IMG/VR virus record: IMGVR_UViG_3300021087_000031
Coordinates: 1-38,840 of that record
Source of the DNA: a virus
Length of the DNA: 38,840 nucleotides
Direction: 5' to 3' (one strand)
Made by a program: the position numbers and the translations under genes. The notes under the pieces are model-generated. The model did not search any database and was not told where the DNA came from. It was given only the letters and a program-made list of their open reading frames with translations. This document shows, piece by piece, positions 23,630 through 31,657 of this stretch. Position 1 is the first letter of the stretch; each line of letters starts with the position of its first letter.

Positions 23630-24071
23630 AACTGACAGAGAAATAGCTACAATTAAAGCAGACATAGCCTCATTAGGCCATATGCTTGGTAAATTAGATA
23701 ATACTTTAGATAAAATCGGAGAGGCCAGTTCAGTGATAGCAGCAACAATAGCTGTACATGAGGAACGTCTCAACACATCGGAAAAAGATCGAATGGAAAG
23801 AAGAAAAGAATCAGACGCAGTAGTTAAAGAGTTACATTCCAGAATTACGACCGCATCCAGAGAAACCGCCGACTCATTAAAAGATCACAACGAAAAGATA
23901 TTATTAGCTATTGAAAAACTTCGTGGCCATATAGATAAAGAACAAGCCCACTTAGAAAAACGTATAGATCAGCTTGAGAAATGGAAATGGGTTTTATTGG
24001 GCGCTCTAATTGCTGGATCAGCACTCTTCCCAAACATGGGAAAACTTGTGTCTTTACTCGGTAGCGGGTAA
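23613..24071 (+). CDS. Coiled-coil protein with C-terminal membrane helix
   Basis: The 152-residue protein has a long charged coiled coil (about residues 5-125; IKADIASLGHMLGKLDNTL, LHSRITTASRETADSL) and then one membrane helix (WVLLGALIAGSALF, about 130-143) and a short tail. This topology is that of a tail-anchored protein with its coil inside the cell. It is the last gene before the promoter at 24094. Function unknown. Confidence 0.65.
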   Translation: MPTVSKTDREIATIKADIASLGHMLGKLDNTLDKIGEASSVIAATIAVHEERLNTSEKDRMERRKESDAVVKELHSRITTASRETADSLKDHNEKILLAIEKLRGHIDKEQAHLEKRIDQLEKWKWVLLGALIAGSALFPNMGKLVSLLGSG

Positions 24072-24092
24072 CACCAAAACGGTATATTACAT

Positions 24093-24122
24093 GTTGATTC
24101 CTGGTTAGGAATCAACTATAAT
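24093..24122 (+). promoter_or_regulatory. Promoter with perfect 9-bp spacer inverted repeat
   Basis: TTGATT (24094-24099) and TATAAT (24117-24122) are 17 bases apart. GTTGATTCC (24093-24101) is the exact reverse complement of GGAATCAAC (24108-24116), with loop TGGTTA. GGTT again lies at spacer positions 4-7. The arms differ in sequence from the other promoters yet remain fully complementary. The predicted start point is within a few bases of the primase ATG. Confidence 0.8.
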
Positions 24123-24131
24123 AACGACTAT

Positions 24132-25163
24132 ATGATACACATTGACTTAAAATATATCTTGATGATCTCGCACAGGTTTGATCGATTCAAACGTAAGGAT
24201 GATTACCTGTTTAACTTCCGTTGCCCCATCTGTGGCGACAGCTCCACCAAAAAGAACAAAGCTAGAGGCTATATCTATCGCAAGAAGAATGACATGTTCT
24301 ATAAATGTCATAATTGTGAAGCAGGTAAAACTTTTGGTGGCTTGTTAAAGATAACAGATCCATTACTACATAAGCAATACCTATTAGAAAGATATTCAGA
24401 AGGAGTTGCAAGTCCTAGAGCTAATAAGACCCCAGAGTTTGATTTTAAACCACCTGACTTTTCTGATCTATTGGCTGATAGATTAATAGACAATTTAATG
24501 GACAGAGTTGATAAGTTGCATGAACAATGTGAACTCTCAGATTCTAATCATATTGCAGTAGACTACTGTAAACAGAGAAAGATACCAAAAGAACAATGGC
24601 ATAGATTATATCACATAGAAAACATAAAAGATATATGTCAGTTAAATCCTAAGTATAGAGACAGGATTAAGTCTGACGAATCCAGACTAGCAATACCATT
24701 TTTTAATGAAAATGGTGTATTAACAGCAGTTACGCTAAGAGCATATGGTGCCTCACCATTAAGGTACATATTGGTTAAAATAACTGATCAATATCCAACA
24801 GTTTTTGGATTAGATTGTATAAGTAAAAGTAAGCCTGTAAAAATTGTTGAAGGTCCTCTAGATAGTTTATTTCTAGATAACTGTATAGCATGTGCAGGCA
24901 CATCATTTAACAAAATAGAAACATTAGATCTTCCGGAAGATAGTATTATAATTATAGATAATCAACCAAAGAATAAAGAGGTCTGCAATATATTAGAGAA
25001 ATATATTAAAGCAGGAAAACGTGTAGTTATTTGGCCTGATGATTTACCTAAAGACATTAATGATATGGCTTTGGGAGGCGTCAATGTTGAGACTCTTATA
25101 AGTAATAATGTGTTCCAAAATCTGGAAGCTGAACTGAAATTTATTAATTGGAGAAAGTGTTAA
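24132..25163 (+). CDS. 61: DNA primase (T4 gp61-like)
   Basis: The 343-residue protein starts with a short helical stretch and then the zinc-binding motif CPICGDSSTKKNKARG with CHNC (about residues 31-61), as in T4 gp61. The TOPRIM core has VEGPLDS (about residue 240; catalytic Glu), and acidic residues follow in IIIIDNQ. It makes the RNA primers for lagging-strand synthesis and acts with gp41. T4 gp61 is 342 residues, so the length agrees. The start ATG 24132 is only nine bases after the -10 box, so the mRNA may be leaderless; ATG 24162 is a weaker alternative. Confidence 0.92.
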   Translation: MIHIDLKYILMISHRFDRFKRKDDYLFNFRCPICGDSSTKKNKARGYIYRKKNDMFYKCHNCEAGKTFGGLLKITDPLLHKQYLLERYSEGVASPRANKTPEFDFKPPDFSDLLADRLIDNLMDRVDKLHEQCELSDSNHIAVDYCKQRKIPKEQWHRLYHIENIKDICQLNPKYRDRIKSDESRLAIPFFNENGVLTAVTLRAYGASPLRYILVKITDQYPTVFGLDCISKSKPVKIVEGPLDSLFLDNCIACAGTSFNKIETLDLPEDSIIIIDNQPKNKEVCNILEKYIKAGKRVVIWPDDLPKDINDMALGGVNVETLISNNVFQNLEAELKFINWRKC

Positions 25164-25381
25164 TGGCGAACCCGATGACATCTGACGAAGATGCGCTTTC
25201 ATTAGGCGGACAGGCTGAACTTTACAGACGAAAGTTAGTTCAAGTAGAGCAATCCCTAGAGGCAATGATTAATTTGCTGAAAGGCGAAGTGGCCACAATG
25301 CAACGTCAGCTAAGTAGAGCGTATATACGCATCAATGAGTTAGTAGAAGAGAACGCAGAGCTTAAAGAAAGATTAAAATGA
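25163..25381 (+). CDS. Small coiled-coil protein
   Basis: ATG 25163 shares the last base of the primase stop, and GGAGAAAG precedes it. The 72-residue product (MANPMTSDEDALSLGGQAEL...) is a single coiled coil, with LVQVEQSLEAMINLLKGEV and LSRAYIRINELVEENAELK showing heptads. It probably oligomerises. Function is unknown. It overlaps the next gene by four bases. Confidence 0.6.
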   Translation: MANPMTSDEDALSLGGQAELYRRKLVQVEQSLEAMINLLKGEVATMQRQLSRAYIRINELVEENAELKERLK

Positions 25382-25917
25382 ATCCAATCTATGTGTTAGA
25401 TCGGAAATTTTGGGATCTGGATAAATTAAGAGCTGAGGCACGCACTGTCAAAGAGCATGCTTTAGAGATGCCTATTTATGATGGTGATAAACGTATGGGA
25501 ATAGTGACAGCTCTCCCTGCAACACCAGCGTATGAGCCTCCTGAGTTAATAAACCTCAGAAAGAGTTTTATAGAAGTATATCCATATGATTGGGGTGAAA
25601 TAACACCTGTCTATATGTGGATTAATACTGTTTATCCCTGGCATGTTGATAACAAGCCAAACGCACAATGGGCAAAGCATAAAGGGTCAGGTAGACTGCC
25701 TCATTGTGCTATAAACATAATATTAGAAGGAGGGGCGGCTCCTGTAGAGTTTGAAGGATATAAAGAAACTACATACGAAGCAGCCCTATTGAATACATCA
25801 GTGCCACATAGGGTGACACCGTTAACAGAAAGAGTATTAGGAAGATTATCATTTAAAGACAAAACATTTGAAGAAGTAGTAAAAGGATTAAAAGAGTGGC
25901 AAGGGAAAAATATTTAG
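25378..25917 (+). CDS. 2OG-Fe(II) oxygenase-like (asparaginyl hydroxylase-type) protein
   Basis: The 179-residue protein carries the jelly-roll iron triad in order: WHVDN with H89 and D91, a long insert, then the distal pair VPHRVTP with H144 and R145. Between them PHCAINIILEGG and PVEFEGY give the strands. The fold fits aspartyl/asparaginyl hydroxylase-like or other 2OG oxygenases that modify proteins or nucleic acids. In contrast to the 9575 gene, the iron ligands are complete. It overlaps nrdA by 22 bases. Confidence 0.65.
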   Translation: MNPIYVLDRKFWDLDKLRAEARTVKEHALEMPIYDGDKRMGIVTALPATPAYEPPELINLRKSFIEVYPYDWGEITPVYMWINTVYPWHVDNKPNAQWAKHKGSGRLPHCAINIILEGGAAPVEFEGYKETTYEAALLNTSVPHRVTPLTERVLGRLSFKDKTFEEVVKGLKEWQGKNI

Positions 25918-27692
25918 ACATACAAATTGATAGAGATCGTGATAATTTATTTGATGAATTAGGCCTGCAAAGATTACGAGAAAGCTATATGAAAGATTCA
26001 GAGACGTCTCCTCAAGAGCGTTTCGCTTATGTAAGCTCACAATTTGCCACTAACCAAGAACACGCACAAAGGCTATATGAGTATGCCAGTAAGCATTGGC
26101 TTTCATACAGCACACCTATTCTCTCCTATGGACGCTCTAAACGTGGTATGCCTATATCATGTTTCTTAAATTACATCGACGACACAGCAGAAGGTTTAGT
26201 TAAAAACCTGTCTGAGACTAATTGGTTGTCAATGTTAGGAGGAGGTGTAGGTATAGGATTTGGTATAAGAAGTTCTGATGATAAATCAACAGGAGTTATG
26301 TCTCATTTAAAAACATACGATGCCTCATGTCTGGCCTATAGGCAAGGACGAACAAGAAGAGGATCTTATGCTACTTATCTAGATATATCTCATCCAGATG
26401 TTTTAATGTTTTTGGATATGAGGAAATCAACAGGCGATCCTAATATGAGATGCCTGAACCTTCATCACGGTATTAATATAACTGATCGCTTTATGGAAAT
26501 AATAGAACGATGTATGTTAGATGATGACGCCGATGATGGTTGGAATTTAACAGATCCACATACAGGAGCAGTCACAGAAACAGTATCAGCCAGAAATTTG
26601 TGGCAAAAGATATTAGAACTTAGAATGGAAACAGGAGAACCCTACCTACATTTCATAGACACGAGTAATAGAAATTTGCCTGAATGGCAAAAGGAATTAG
26701 GGTTAAGAATTAATCAAAGTAATCTCTGTTCGGAGATTATTTTACCAACAAACGAAAAAAGAACAGCAGTATGTTGTTTATCGTCTGTGAACCTAGAGCA
26801 CTACGCGGCCTGGGTTCGAGATCCAAAGTTTTTAGACGATGTTGCAGAGATGTTAGATAATGTCTTGCAATATTTTATAGATAACGCACCTTCAGAAGTA
26901 GCAAGAGCAAAATACTCTGCTAGTCGTGAAAGGAGTATAGGGGTTGGTGCTTTAGGATTTCATGCCTACCTTCAGAAAAACGGTTTAGCATGGGAAAGTG
27001 CAGCAGCACGTGGCGCCAACTTGAGAATATTTAGATACATTAGAGGGAAATTAGATGAAGCAAACAAAAGACTTGGAAAGGAGAGAGGAGAAGCACCAGA
27101 TGCTAAAGGACGAGGGCTTCGTTTTAGCCATGTTATGGCTATTGCTCCTAATGCTTCCAGTAGTATTATTATGGGGAACACTTCGCCATCTATTGAACCG
27201 TTTAGAGCTAATGCTTACAGGCAAGATACGTTATCGGGTGCATTCCTCAACAAGAATAAATACCTTGATACAATCATCACTGAATATTGTGAAAAACATC
27301 CGAGAACGCATTACGACGACATTTGGTCGTCGATCATAAGTAATGATGGCTCTGTTCAACATTTAAAAGTATTATCTGACGAACAGAAATTAATATTTAA
27401 AACATCTATGGAAATAGATCAACGTTGGATGATAGAACATGCAGCGGACAGGCAAGAGTATATAGACCAAGCACAGTCTTTAAATCTTTTCTTTAGGCCT
27501 GATGCGAATATAGCCTATATACATGCTGTTCACTTCCTAGCTTGGAAGTCAGGGGTTAAGACTTTATATTACTGTCGTTCAGAGAAATTAGGTAAAGCAG
27601 ATAAAGTTTCTAAACGAATAGAAAGAGAAATAATACAGGAATTAGATATGCGAGACGTAGCGGATGGCGAATGTCTGGCATGTGAGGGTTAA
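25896..27692 (+). CDS. nrdA: Class Ia ribonucleotide reductase, large subunit NrdA
   Basis: The 598-residue protein reduces ribonucleotides to deoxyribonucleotides with the NrdB partner. It has the active-site Cys in ISCFLNYID, the NLCSE loop with catalytic Asn, Cys and Glu, the partner Cys in TAVCCLSSVNL, the tyrosine pair in TLYYCR for radical transfer, the PNASSSIIMGNTSPSIEP motif, and the C-terminal shuttle pair CLAC (C593, C596). The N-terminal ATP-cone present in cellular NrdA is absent, so overall dATP inhibition is probably lost. It sits apart from nrdB, with three genes between. Confidence 0.95.
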   Translation: MAREKYLDIQIDRDRDNLFDELGLQRLRESYMKDSETSPQERFAYVSSQFATNQEHAQRLYEYASKHWLSYSTPILSYGRSKRGMPISCFLNYIDDTAEGLVKNLSETNWLSMLGGGVGIGFGIRSSDDKSTGVMSHLKTYDASCLAYRQGRTRRGSYATYLDISHPDVLMFLDMRKSTGDPNMRCLNLHHGINITDRFMEIIERCMLDDDADDGWNLTDPHTGAVTETVSARNLWQKILELRMETGEPYLHFIDTSNRNLPEWQKELGLRINQSNLCSEIILPTNEKRTAVCCLSSVNLEHYAAWVRDPKFLDDVAEMLDNVLQYFIDNAPSEVARAKYSASRERSIGVGALGFHAYLQKNGLAWESAAARGANLRIFRYIRGKLDEANKRLGKERGEAPDAKGRGLRFSHVMAIAPNASSSIIMGNTSPSIEPFRANAYRQDTLSGAFLNKNKYLDTIITEYCEKHPRTHYDDIWSSIISNDGSVQHLKVLSDEQKLIFKTSMEIDQRWMIEHAADRQEYIDQAQSLNLFFRPDANIAYIHAVHFLAWKSGVKTLYYCRSEKLGKADKVSKRIEREIIQELDMRDVADGECLACEG

Positions 27693-27694
27693 TT

Positions 27695-28348
27695 ATGGGT
27701 AATACATTTTATTCAGAGTATTATGACAAGCACTTTTTAATAATACTTAAGAACGCGCATAGTTCAATGAGAAAGGTAATGACTGATCATGTTACATCAA
27801 ATGTAACTCTAGTTGACTCTCATAAAACTATATTAATATACAGGGAACCGTTTCAAAGGTGGTTAAGTGCAATGAATATGGTAGTAGATAGCCACCCTTG
27901 GTTTGTTGGACACTCAACTAGCAAAGGGAAGATGACTTCTGATATACCTACAAGCTATGAAGATCAGCATTTTGGTTTTCAGAAAGATGCTGTAGAAACA
28001 ATAGATATATCCTTGGCGCATGTATATAAGTTTAATTATAATGTTATAGAAGAGATATTAGTACATGAAAAGATGTGGAGATACTGGCCAGGACGTAATA
28101 AAAGAATTAATAATATCAGTGAAATAGATAAATACCATTCTGCAGATGTTTTACAGGAAAGAAGGAGCCAAGGATTCTCTTATGTTGATGAAGACCCTGA
28201 GAAAGCATATTGGTGGTTAAAAAAATTAGACCGTGTTCCTGAGATGTTCTTATTATACCCAAACTGGGAAGACACAGTAGATGCTGTTAATGAGCATTAT
28301 CAAGATGATGTTGATCATTTTGAAGGAGTTAAATTTATAAATGACTAA
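27695..28348 (+). CDS. Sulfotransferase-like protein
   Basis: The 217-residue protein has the PAPS-binding loop in LKNAHSSMRKV (about residues 18-28) and the second signature ILIYREPFQRWLSAMN (about 46-61), where the Arg and Ser contact the 3'-phosphate. These match the Sulfotransfer_2 family, which adds sulfate to carbohydrates or lipids. No membrane anchor is seen, so it would act in the cytoplasm. It starts two bases after nrdA and overlaps the next membrane gene by eight bases. Confidence 0.7.
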   Translation: MGNTFYSEYYDKHFLIILKNAHSSMRKVMTDHVTSNVTLVDSHKTILIYREPFQRWLSAMNMVVDSHPWFVGHSTSKGKMTSDIPTSYEDQHFGFQKDAVETIDISLAHVYKFNYNVIEEILVHEKMWRYWPGRNKRINNISEIDKYHSADVLQERRSQGFSYVDEDPEKAYWWLKKLDRVPEMFLLYPNWEDTVDAVNEHYQDDVDHFEGVKFIND

Positions 28349-28637
28349 ACAAAATTTTGATCCAAAAGAATTAAAGAATTCTAATAGAATATTTAAATCA
28401 GCAACACCTAAATATACTGCAGACTGGTATATTAAATGGATAGCTAGTGCTTTTATATTAACAGCAATGGCCATTCGAGGAACAGAGTCGTTGGTAATAT
28501 GGGATCTCTCTTTGTCTTTCATTGGAGTTTCATTGTGGTTAATTGTTTCTATATTATGGAATGACAGGGCGTTAATACTTTTAAACGGTATTGGAATCGT
28601 TTTTTTACTTAGGACATTGGTTAGTTTATGGAATTAA
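28341..28637 (+). CDS. Three-helix membrane protein
   Basis: The 98-residue protein has three predicted membrane helices (WIASAFILTAMAIRG, DLSLSFIGVSLWLIVSILW and ILLNGIGIVFLLRTLVSLW) after a polar N-terminus. No family is recognised. It is overlapped by the queC-like gene, suggesting coupled expression. Confidence 0.6.
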   Translation: MTKQNFDPKELKNSNRIFKSATPKYTADWYIKWIASAFILTAMAIRGTESLVIWDLSLSFIGVSLWLIVSILWNDRALILLNGIGIVFLLRTLVSLWN

Positions 28638-29287
28638 TAATACCAGAGAATAAAAAGATAGGTGTTGTAGTCTCAGGAGGATTTGATAGTTCTGTCTTGT
28701 GGCATATGATTTATGGAGAATGTTTAAAGCGAGGACAAGAGTGTATTCCATTTACAGTACCTAAAGTAGATGGAGCATTAACATACGCTACTAAAATGTT
28801 AGAGTGGTCTTGTAATTATTATGGGACAAAAAGATTACACCCTTGGATAGTAAACGCTGATGCTGTAGACTGGAACAGAGCAGAGCCATACCAAGGAGAA
28901 GAAGTGCAACAACAGCTGTTAGGTGGGATGAAAGAACTAATACTTAATGGATATGCTGACGTAGTATATACAGGAATGAATGACTACCCACCTAATTATG
29001 AGACCTTATGTTCTTATCACACACCAGGCCCTAGAGCATTAGCCAGGGACTCTGATTATAAGCATGAGGGTGTACCAATAGGAGAGATATATCTACAACC
29101 TATGGCAGATTTAACTAAAGATCAAATAGTTCTATTAGCAGATAGTCTTGGAATATTAGAGGAAGTAAGTAGTTTCTCACACAGCTGCGTAGAATTAATA
29201 CGTGGAAGATGTGGTGAATGTTTTTGGTGTAAAGAAAGGGAATGGGGATTTAAAGAAGCAGGAGCAACAGATCATGGCAAGGCCTAG
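28628..29287 (+). CDS. queC: QueC-like 7-cyano-7-deazaguanine synthase
   Basis: The 219-residue protein has the PP-loop SGGFDSS (residues 16-22) that binds ATP, and a C-terminal zinc site at C187, C195, C198 and C201 in CVELIRGRCGECFWCKERE, as in QueC. QueC makes preQ0 from CDG. In phages it feeds tRNA queuosine or 7-deazaguanine DNA modification. Other genes of the route (folE, queD, queE) are not in this window. A related N-type ATP pyrophosphatase is possible. It overlaps nrdB by 14 bases. Confidence 0.65.
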   Translation: MELIIPENKKIGVVVSGGFDSSVLWHMIYGECLKRGQECIPFTVPKVDGALTYATKMLEWSCNYYGTKRLHPWIVNADAVDWNRAEPYQGEEVQQQLLGGMKELILNGYADVVYTGMNDYPPNYETLCSYHTPGPRALARDSDYKHEGVPIGEIYLQPMADLTKDQIVLLADSLGILEEVSSFSHSCVELIRGRCGECFWCKEREWGFKEAGATDHGKA

Positions 29288-30275
29288 AAAAGCAAGATTA
29301 ACAGAAGAGAGAACATATTTCAAACCCTTTAACTACCCATGGGCGTACGAGGCGTGGCTTAAACACGAACAATCACATTGGATACATACAGAAGTACCTA
29401 TGGCAGATGATGTAAAGGATTGGAAAGATAAGGTAACAGAACCTGAAAAGGCTTTCCTCACAAATATATTTAGATTCTTTACACAAGGAGACATAGATGT
29501 GGCTGGTGGTTATGTAAATAATTATTTACCACACTTCCCACAACCTGAAATTCGTATGATGTTATCAGGATTTACAGCCCGTGAGGCTCTCCACATAGCA
29601 GCGTACAGTCACCTGATCGAGACGTTAGGTATGCCAGAGTCTACTTATAGTGAGTTTTTAGAGTATCAGGCCATGGCAGACAAGCATGAATACTTTATGA
29701 ACCTATCAAATGAGAATGGAACGCCTGAGTCTATTGCTACAAATATAGCAGCGTTCTCAGCATTTACAGAAGGTATGCAACTGTTCTCATCTTTTATTAT
29801 GCTACTAAACTTTCCTCGCCATGGCAAGATGAAAGGTATGGGACAGATTATAACCTGGAGTATTGTTGACGAAACAATGCACGCAGAGTCCATGATACTA
29901 TTATTCAGAGAGTATATAAAAGAGAATAGAAAATTGTGGAAAGACAAATTAAAGAAAGATATTTATGACATAGCAGAGAAAATGGTAGAACTAGAAGATA
30001 AGTTTATTGATTTAGCATTTGCCATAGGTCCTATGGAAAATTTAAAACCCGACGACGTTAAGAAATATATTAGATATATAGCAGACAGGAGACTAATATC
30101 TATGGGAATGAAAGGAATTTTTAAAGTGAAAAAGAATCCATTATTGTGGGTAGAAGAGATGATAAACGCTCCTACTCATACAAACTTTTTTGAAAACAGA
30201 GCTACAGATTATGCCAGAGGAGCCCTTGAAGGCGACTGGTCCGACGTATGGGGAGCAGCTAAGAATGGCAGATAG
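29274..30275 (+). CDS. nrdB: Class Ia ribonucleotide reductase, small subunit NrdB
   Basis: ATG 29274 behind AGGAG gives 333 residues; upstream extension would only cover the queC-like gene. The diiron ligands are visible: D in FTQGDIDVAGGY, E and H in REALHIAAY, E in AFTEGMQLF, and E/H in DETMHAES. The Tyr four residues after His in HIAAY sits where the E. coli radical Tyr122 is found. It makes the radical for NrdA. The end overlaps the following zinc-ribbon gene by eleven bases. Confidence 0.93.
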   Translation: MARPRKARLTEERTYFKPFNYPWAYEAWLKHEQSHWIHTEVPMADDVKDWKDKVTEPEKAFLTNIFRFFTQGDIDVAGGYVNNYLPHFPQPEIRMMLSGFTAREALHIAAYSHLIETLGMPESTYSEFLEYQAMADKHEYFMNLSNENGTPESIATNIAAFSAFTEGMQLFSSFIMLLNFPRHGKMKGMGQIITWSIVDETMHAESMILLFREYIKENRKLWKDKLKKDIYDIAEKMVELEDKFIDLAFAIGPMENLKPDDVKKYIRYIADRRLISMGMKGIFKVKKNPLLWVEEMINAPTHTNFFENRATDYARGALEGDWSDVWGAAKNGR

Positions 30276-30447
30276 ACAAAGATTTGAATGCCTTAAATGT
30301 GAAGGTGTAGGACATATAGAGTCAGACTTAGATCATCATTTTTATTCACTAGCCTTTTGTCCTTTTTGTGGTGAAGAGATAGAACAAGAAGAAACATTTG
30401 AATTAACAGATATATATGAGCAAGAATATGAAACTAACAATCAATGA
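30265..30447 (+). CDS. Small zinc-ribbon protein after nrdB
   Basis: ATG 30265 is preceded by GGGGAG and gives 60 residues. Cys pairs CLKC (residues 10-13) and CPFC (about residues 34-37) form a zinc-ribbon pattern, with HIESDLDHHFY between. The tail is acidic. It starts inside nrdB and ends inside the cupin gene. Its role is unknown; a redox or accessory role with the reductase is only a guess. Confidence 0.6.
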   Translation: MADRQRFECLKCEGVGHIESDLDHHFYSLAFCPFCGEEIEQEETFELTDIYEQEYETNNQ

Positions 30448-30760
30448 CATCGGTGGTAAGGTAGTTAAAGATAATGATACTTACGTTGTAAAAGACAACA
30501 CACACCTAAACAACCTAGTGGTGAGCAGTACATTGCTCTACCCAGGCAAACAAACAACAGGACATACGCATCCAGGGCAAGAAGAAGTTTACCATTTTGT
30601 TAGTGGTAAAGGTCTAATGAAGATTGAAGAAGGCTATTGGCCAGTGAGAGCAGGCGATATAAAGTTAATAGAAGACGGAGAGTTTCATCAAGTTATTAAT
30701 GATGGCGATGAAGATCTATACTTTGTCTGTGTTTTCGACGGTAAAAGAACTCACAAGTGA
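30428..30760 (+). CDS. Cupin-domain protein
   Basis: The 110-residue protein is one cupin barrel. The first conserved motif is GHTHPGQEEVYHFVSGKG with metal-binding His and Glu residues, and the second is AGDIKLIEDGEFHQVIN with the final His. Small cupins bind a metal and often act on sugars or serve as sensors. The start ATG 30428 gives the usual opening strands (MKLTINDIGGKVV); an upstream frame extension is not needed. Substrate unknown. Confidence 0.75.
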   Translation: MKLTINDIGGKVVKDNDTYVVKDNTHLNNLVVSSTLLYPGKQTTGHTHPGQEEVYHFVSGKGLMKIEEGYWPVRAGDIKLIEDGEFHQVINDGDEDLYFVCVFDGKRTHK

Positions 30761-31284
30761 AACAACTTCTTGCAATATCAGATCCCTATTTAAAGCACAG
30801 TGGGAGCTTAAAAAAATTAGATTCAGGCAAATTAGTCCCCTTTCTTCCTGAACCATATCCATGGCTATCTGATATGATGGCCACTCAAAGTCTGTTAATA
30901 CATCAACAACTACCTAGATTAAAACCATTGTTCGATGACATTATAGTTCTTAATGGAGGCCTTGGCCAAGGGGTGAAGTGTAATCCTTTATTTGATGAAT
31001 ACGAACAATTTCAATTTTTAAACAAAGTGGAAGACCTACAGGAACATGACATTTGGTTATGTGGATTTCATTATGGCAGATGCCTCCATCAAAACATTTT
31101 AAGTGCTGTGTATGATGATCCATACATTAATAAAGAACAATTTAAAGTTATAGTAAATCTCTCTTTTTCGTTTCCTGGGGATGGACACGGCCAAAGAACA
31201 CAAAATTTTCAAGGATTAGCTAAAGAGTACCATTGGGATTATGTTGATCGCTTAGAAGAAGTAACCGCTAGGACACATAAATAG
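30757..31284 (+). CDS. Hypothetical protein, possibly isochorismatase-like
   Basis: A GTG start overlapping the preceding stop (GTGA) gives 175 residues. The segment DIWLCGFHYGRCLHQNILSA resembles the Cys-containing strand of isochorismatase-like hydrolases (ylcG-x-x-x-x-x-C), and the opening LLAISDPYL could hold the Asp. The match is short and I see no clear catalytic Lys, so I do not assign activity. No membrane helix is present. Confidence 0.5.
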   Translation: MKQLLAISDPYLKHSGSLKKLDSGKLVPFLPEPYPWLSDMMATQSLLIHQQLPRLKPLFDDIIVLNGGLGQGVKCNPLFDEYEQFQFLNKVEDLQEHDIWLCGFHYGRCLHQNILSAVYDDPYINKEQFKVIVNLSFSFPGDGHGQRTQNFQGLAKEYHWDYVDRLEEVTARTHK

Positions 31285-31288
31285 TCAT

Positions 31289-31657
31289 ATGGCTAAAAAG
31301 AAAGTAAAAGAGAAGAAAAAACACAGAGTCTACTGCACTTATTTCCCTGACGGGAGATACTATATAGGTTATTCATGTAAGACAGACAAATTGTTTGAGA
31401 AGTATTTTGGAAGTTCAAAGATTGTTAAAGAAAGCACACAAACACTAACCAAAGAGCTTATTGCAGAATTCCCTTCACGAGCACCAGCAAAGATGCAGGA
31501 GTTTTTATTACAGTGGCAACAACGAGAAGACGATAACTGTGTCAACGATATGCTACACGTTAGGTTAAGAGCCAGTCATTTAAAAGATTTTACACCTATT
31601 AAATGGCAACCTAATATAACAAATAAGGCCACATGGAGAAGCTTTGGAGTTAATTAA
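31289..31657 (+). CDS. GIY-YIG-like small protein
   Basis: After a Lys-rich start, residues 14-28 read VYCTYFPDGRYYIGY, which matches the two GIY-YIG strands in degenerate form (CTY...YIG), followed by a helix and KYFGSS as in GIY-YIG nucleases. Glu in KMQEFLLQW may be the metal ligand, but the family's central Arg is not evident. The 122 residues hold only the domain and a tail, so it may be an inactive relative. It shares TAATG with the next gene. Confidence 0.5.
   Translation: MAKKKVKEKKKHRVYCTYFPDGRYYIGYSCKTDKLFEKYFGSSKIVKESTQTLTKELIAEFPSRAPAKMQEFLLQWQQREDDNCVNDMLHVRLRASHLKDFTPIKWQPNITNKATWRSFGVN

Noticed and set aside
31276-31283. CATAAATA before the GIY-YIG-like gene
   Set aside because: Off-consensus, inside the end of the upstream gene, five bases from the ATG.
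30757-31284. Isochorismatase assignment
   Set aside because: Only one short strand matches; no full catalytic Asp-Lys-Cys set is visible, so kept as hypothetical.
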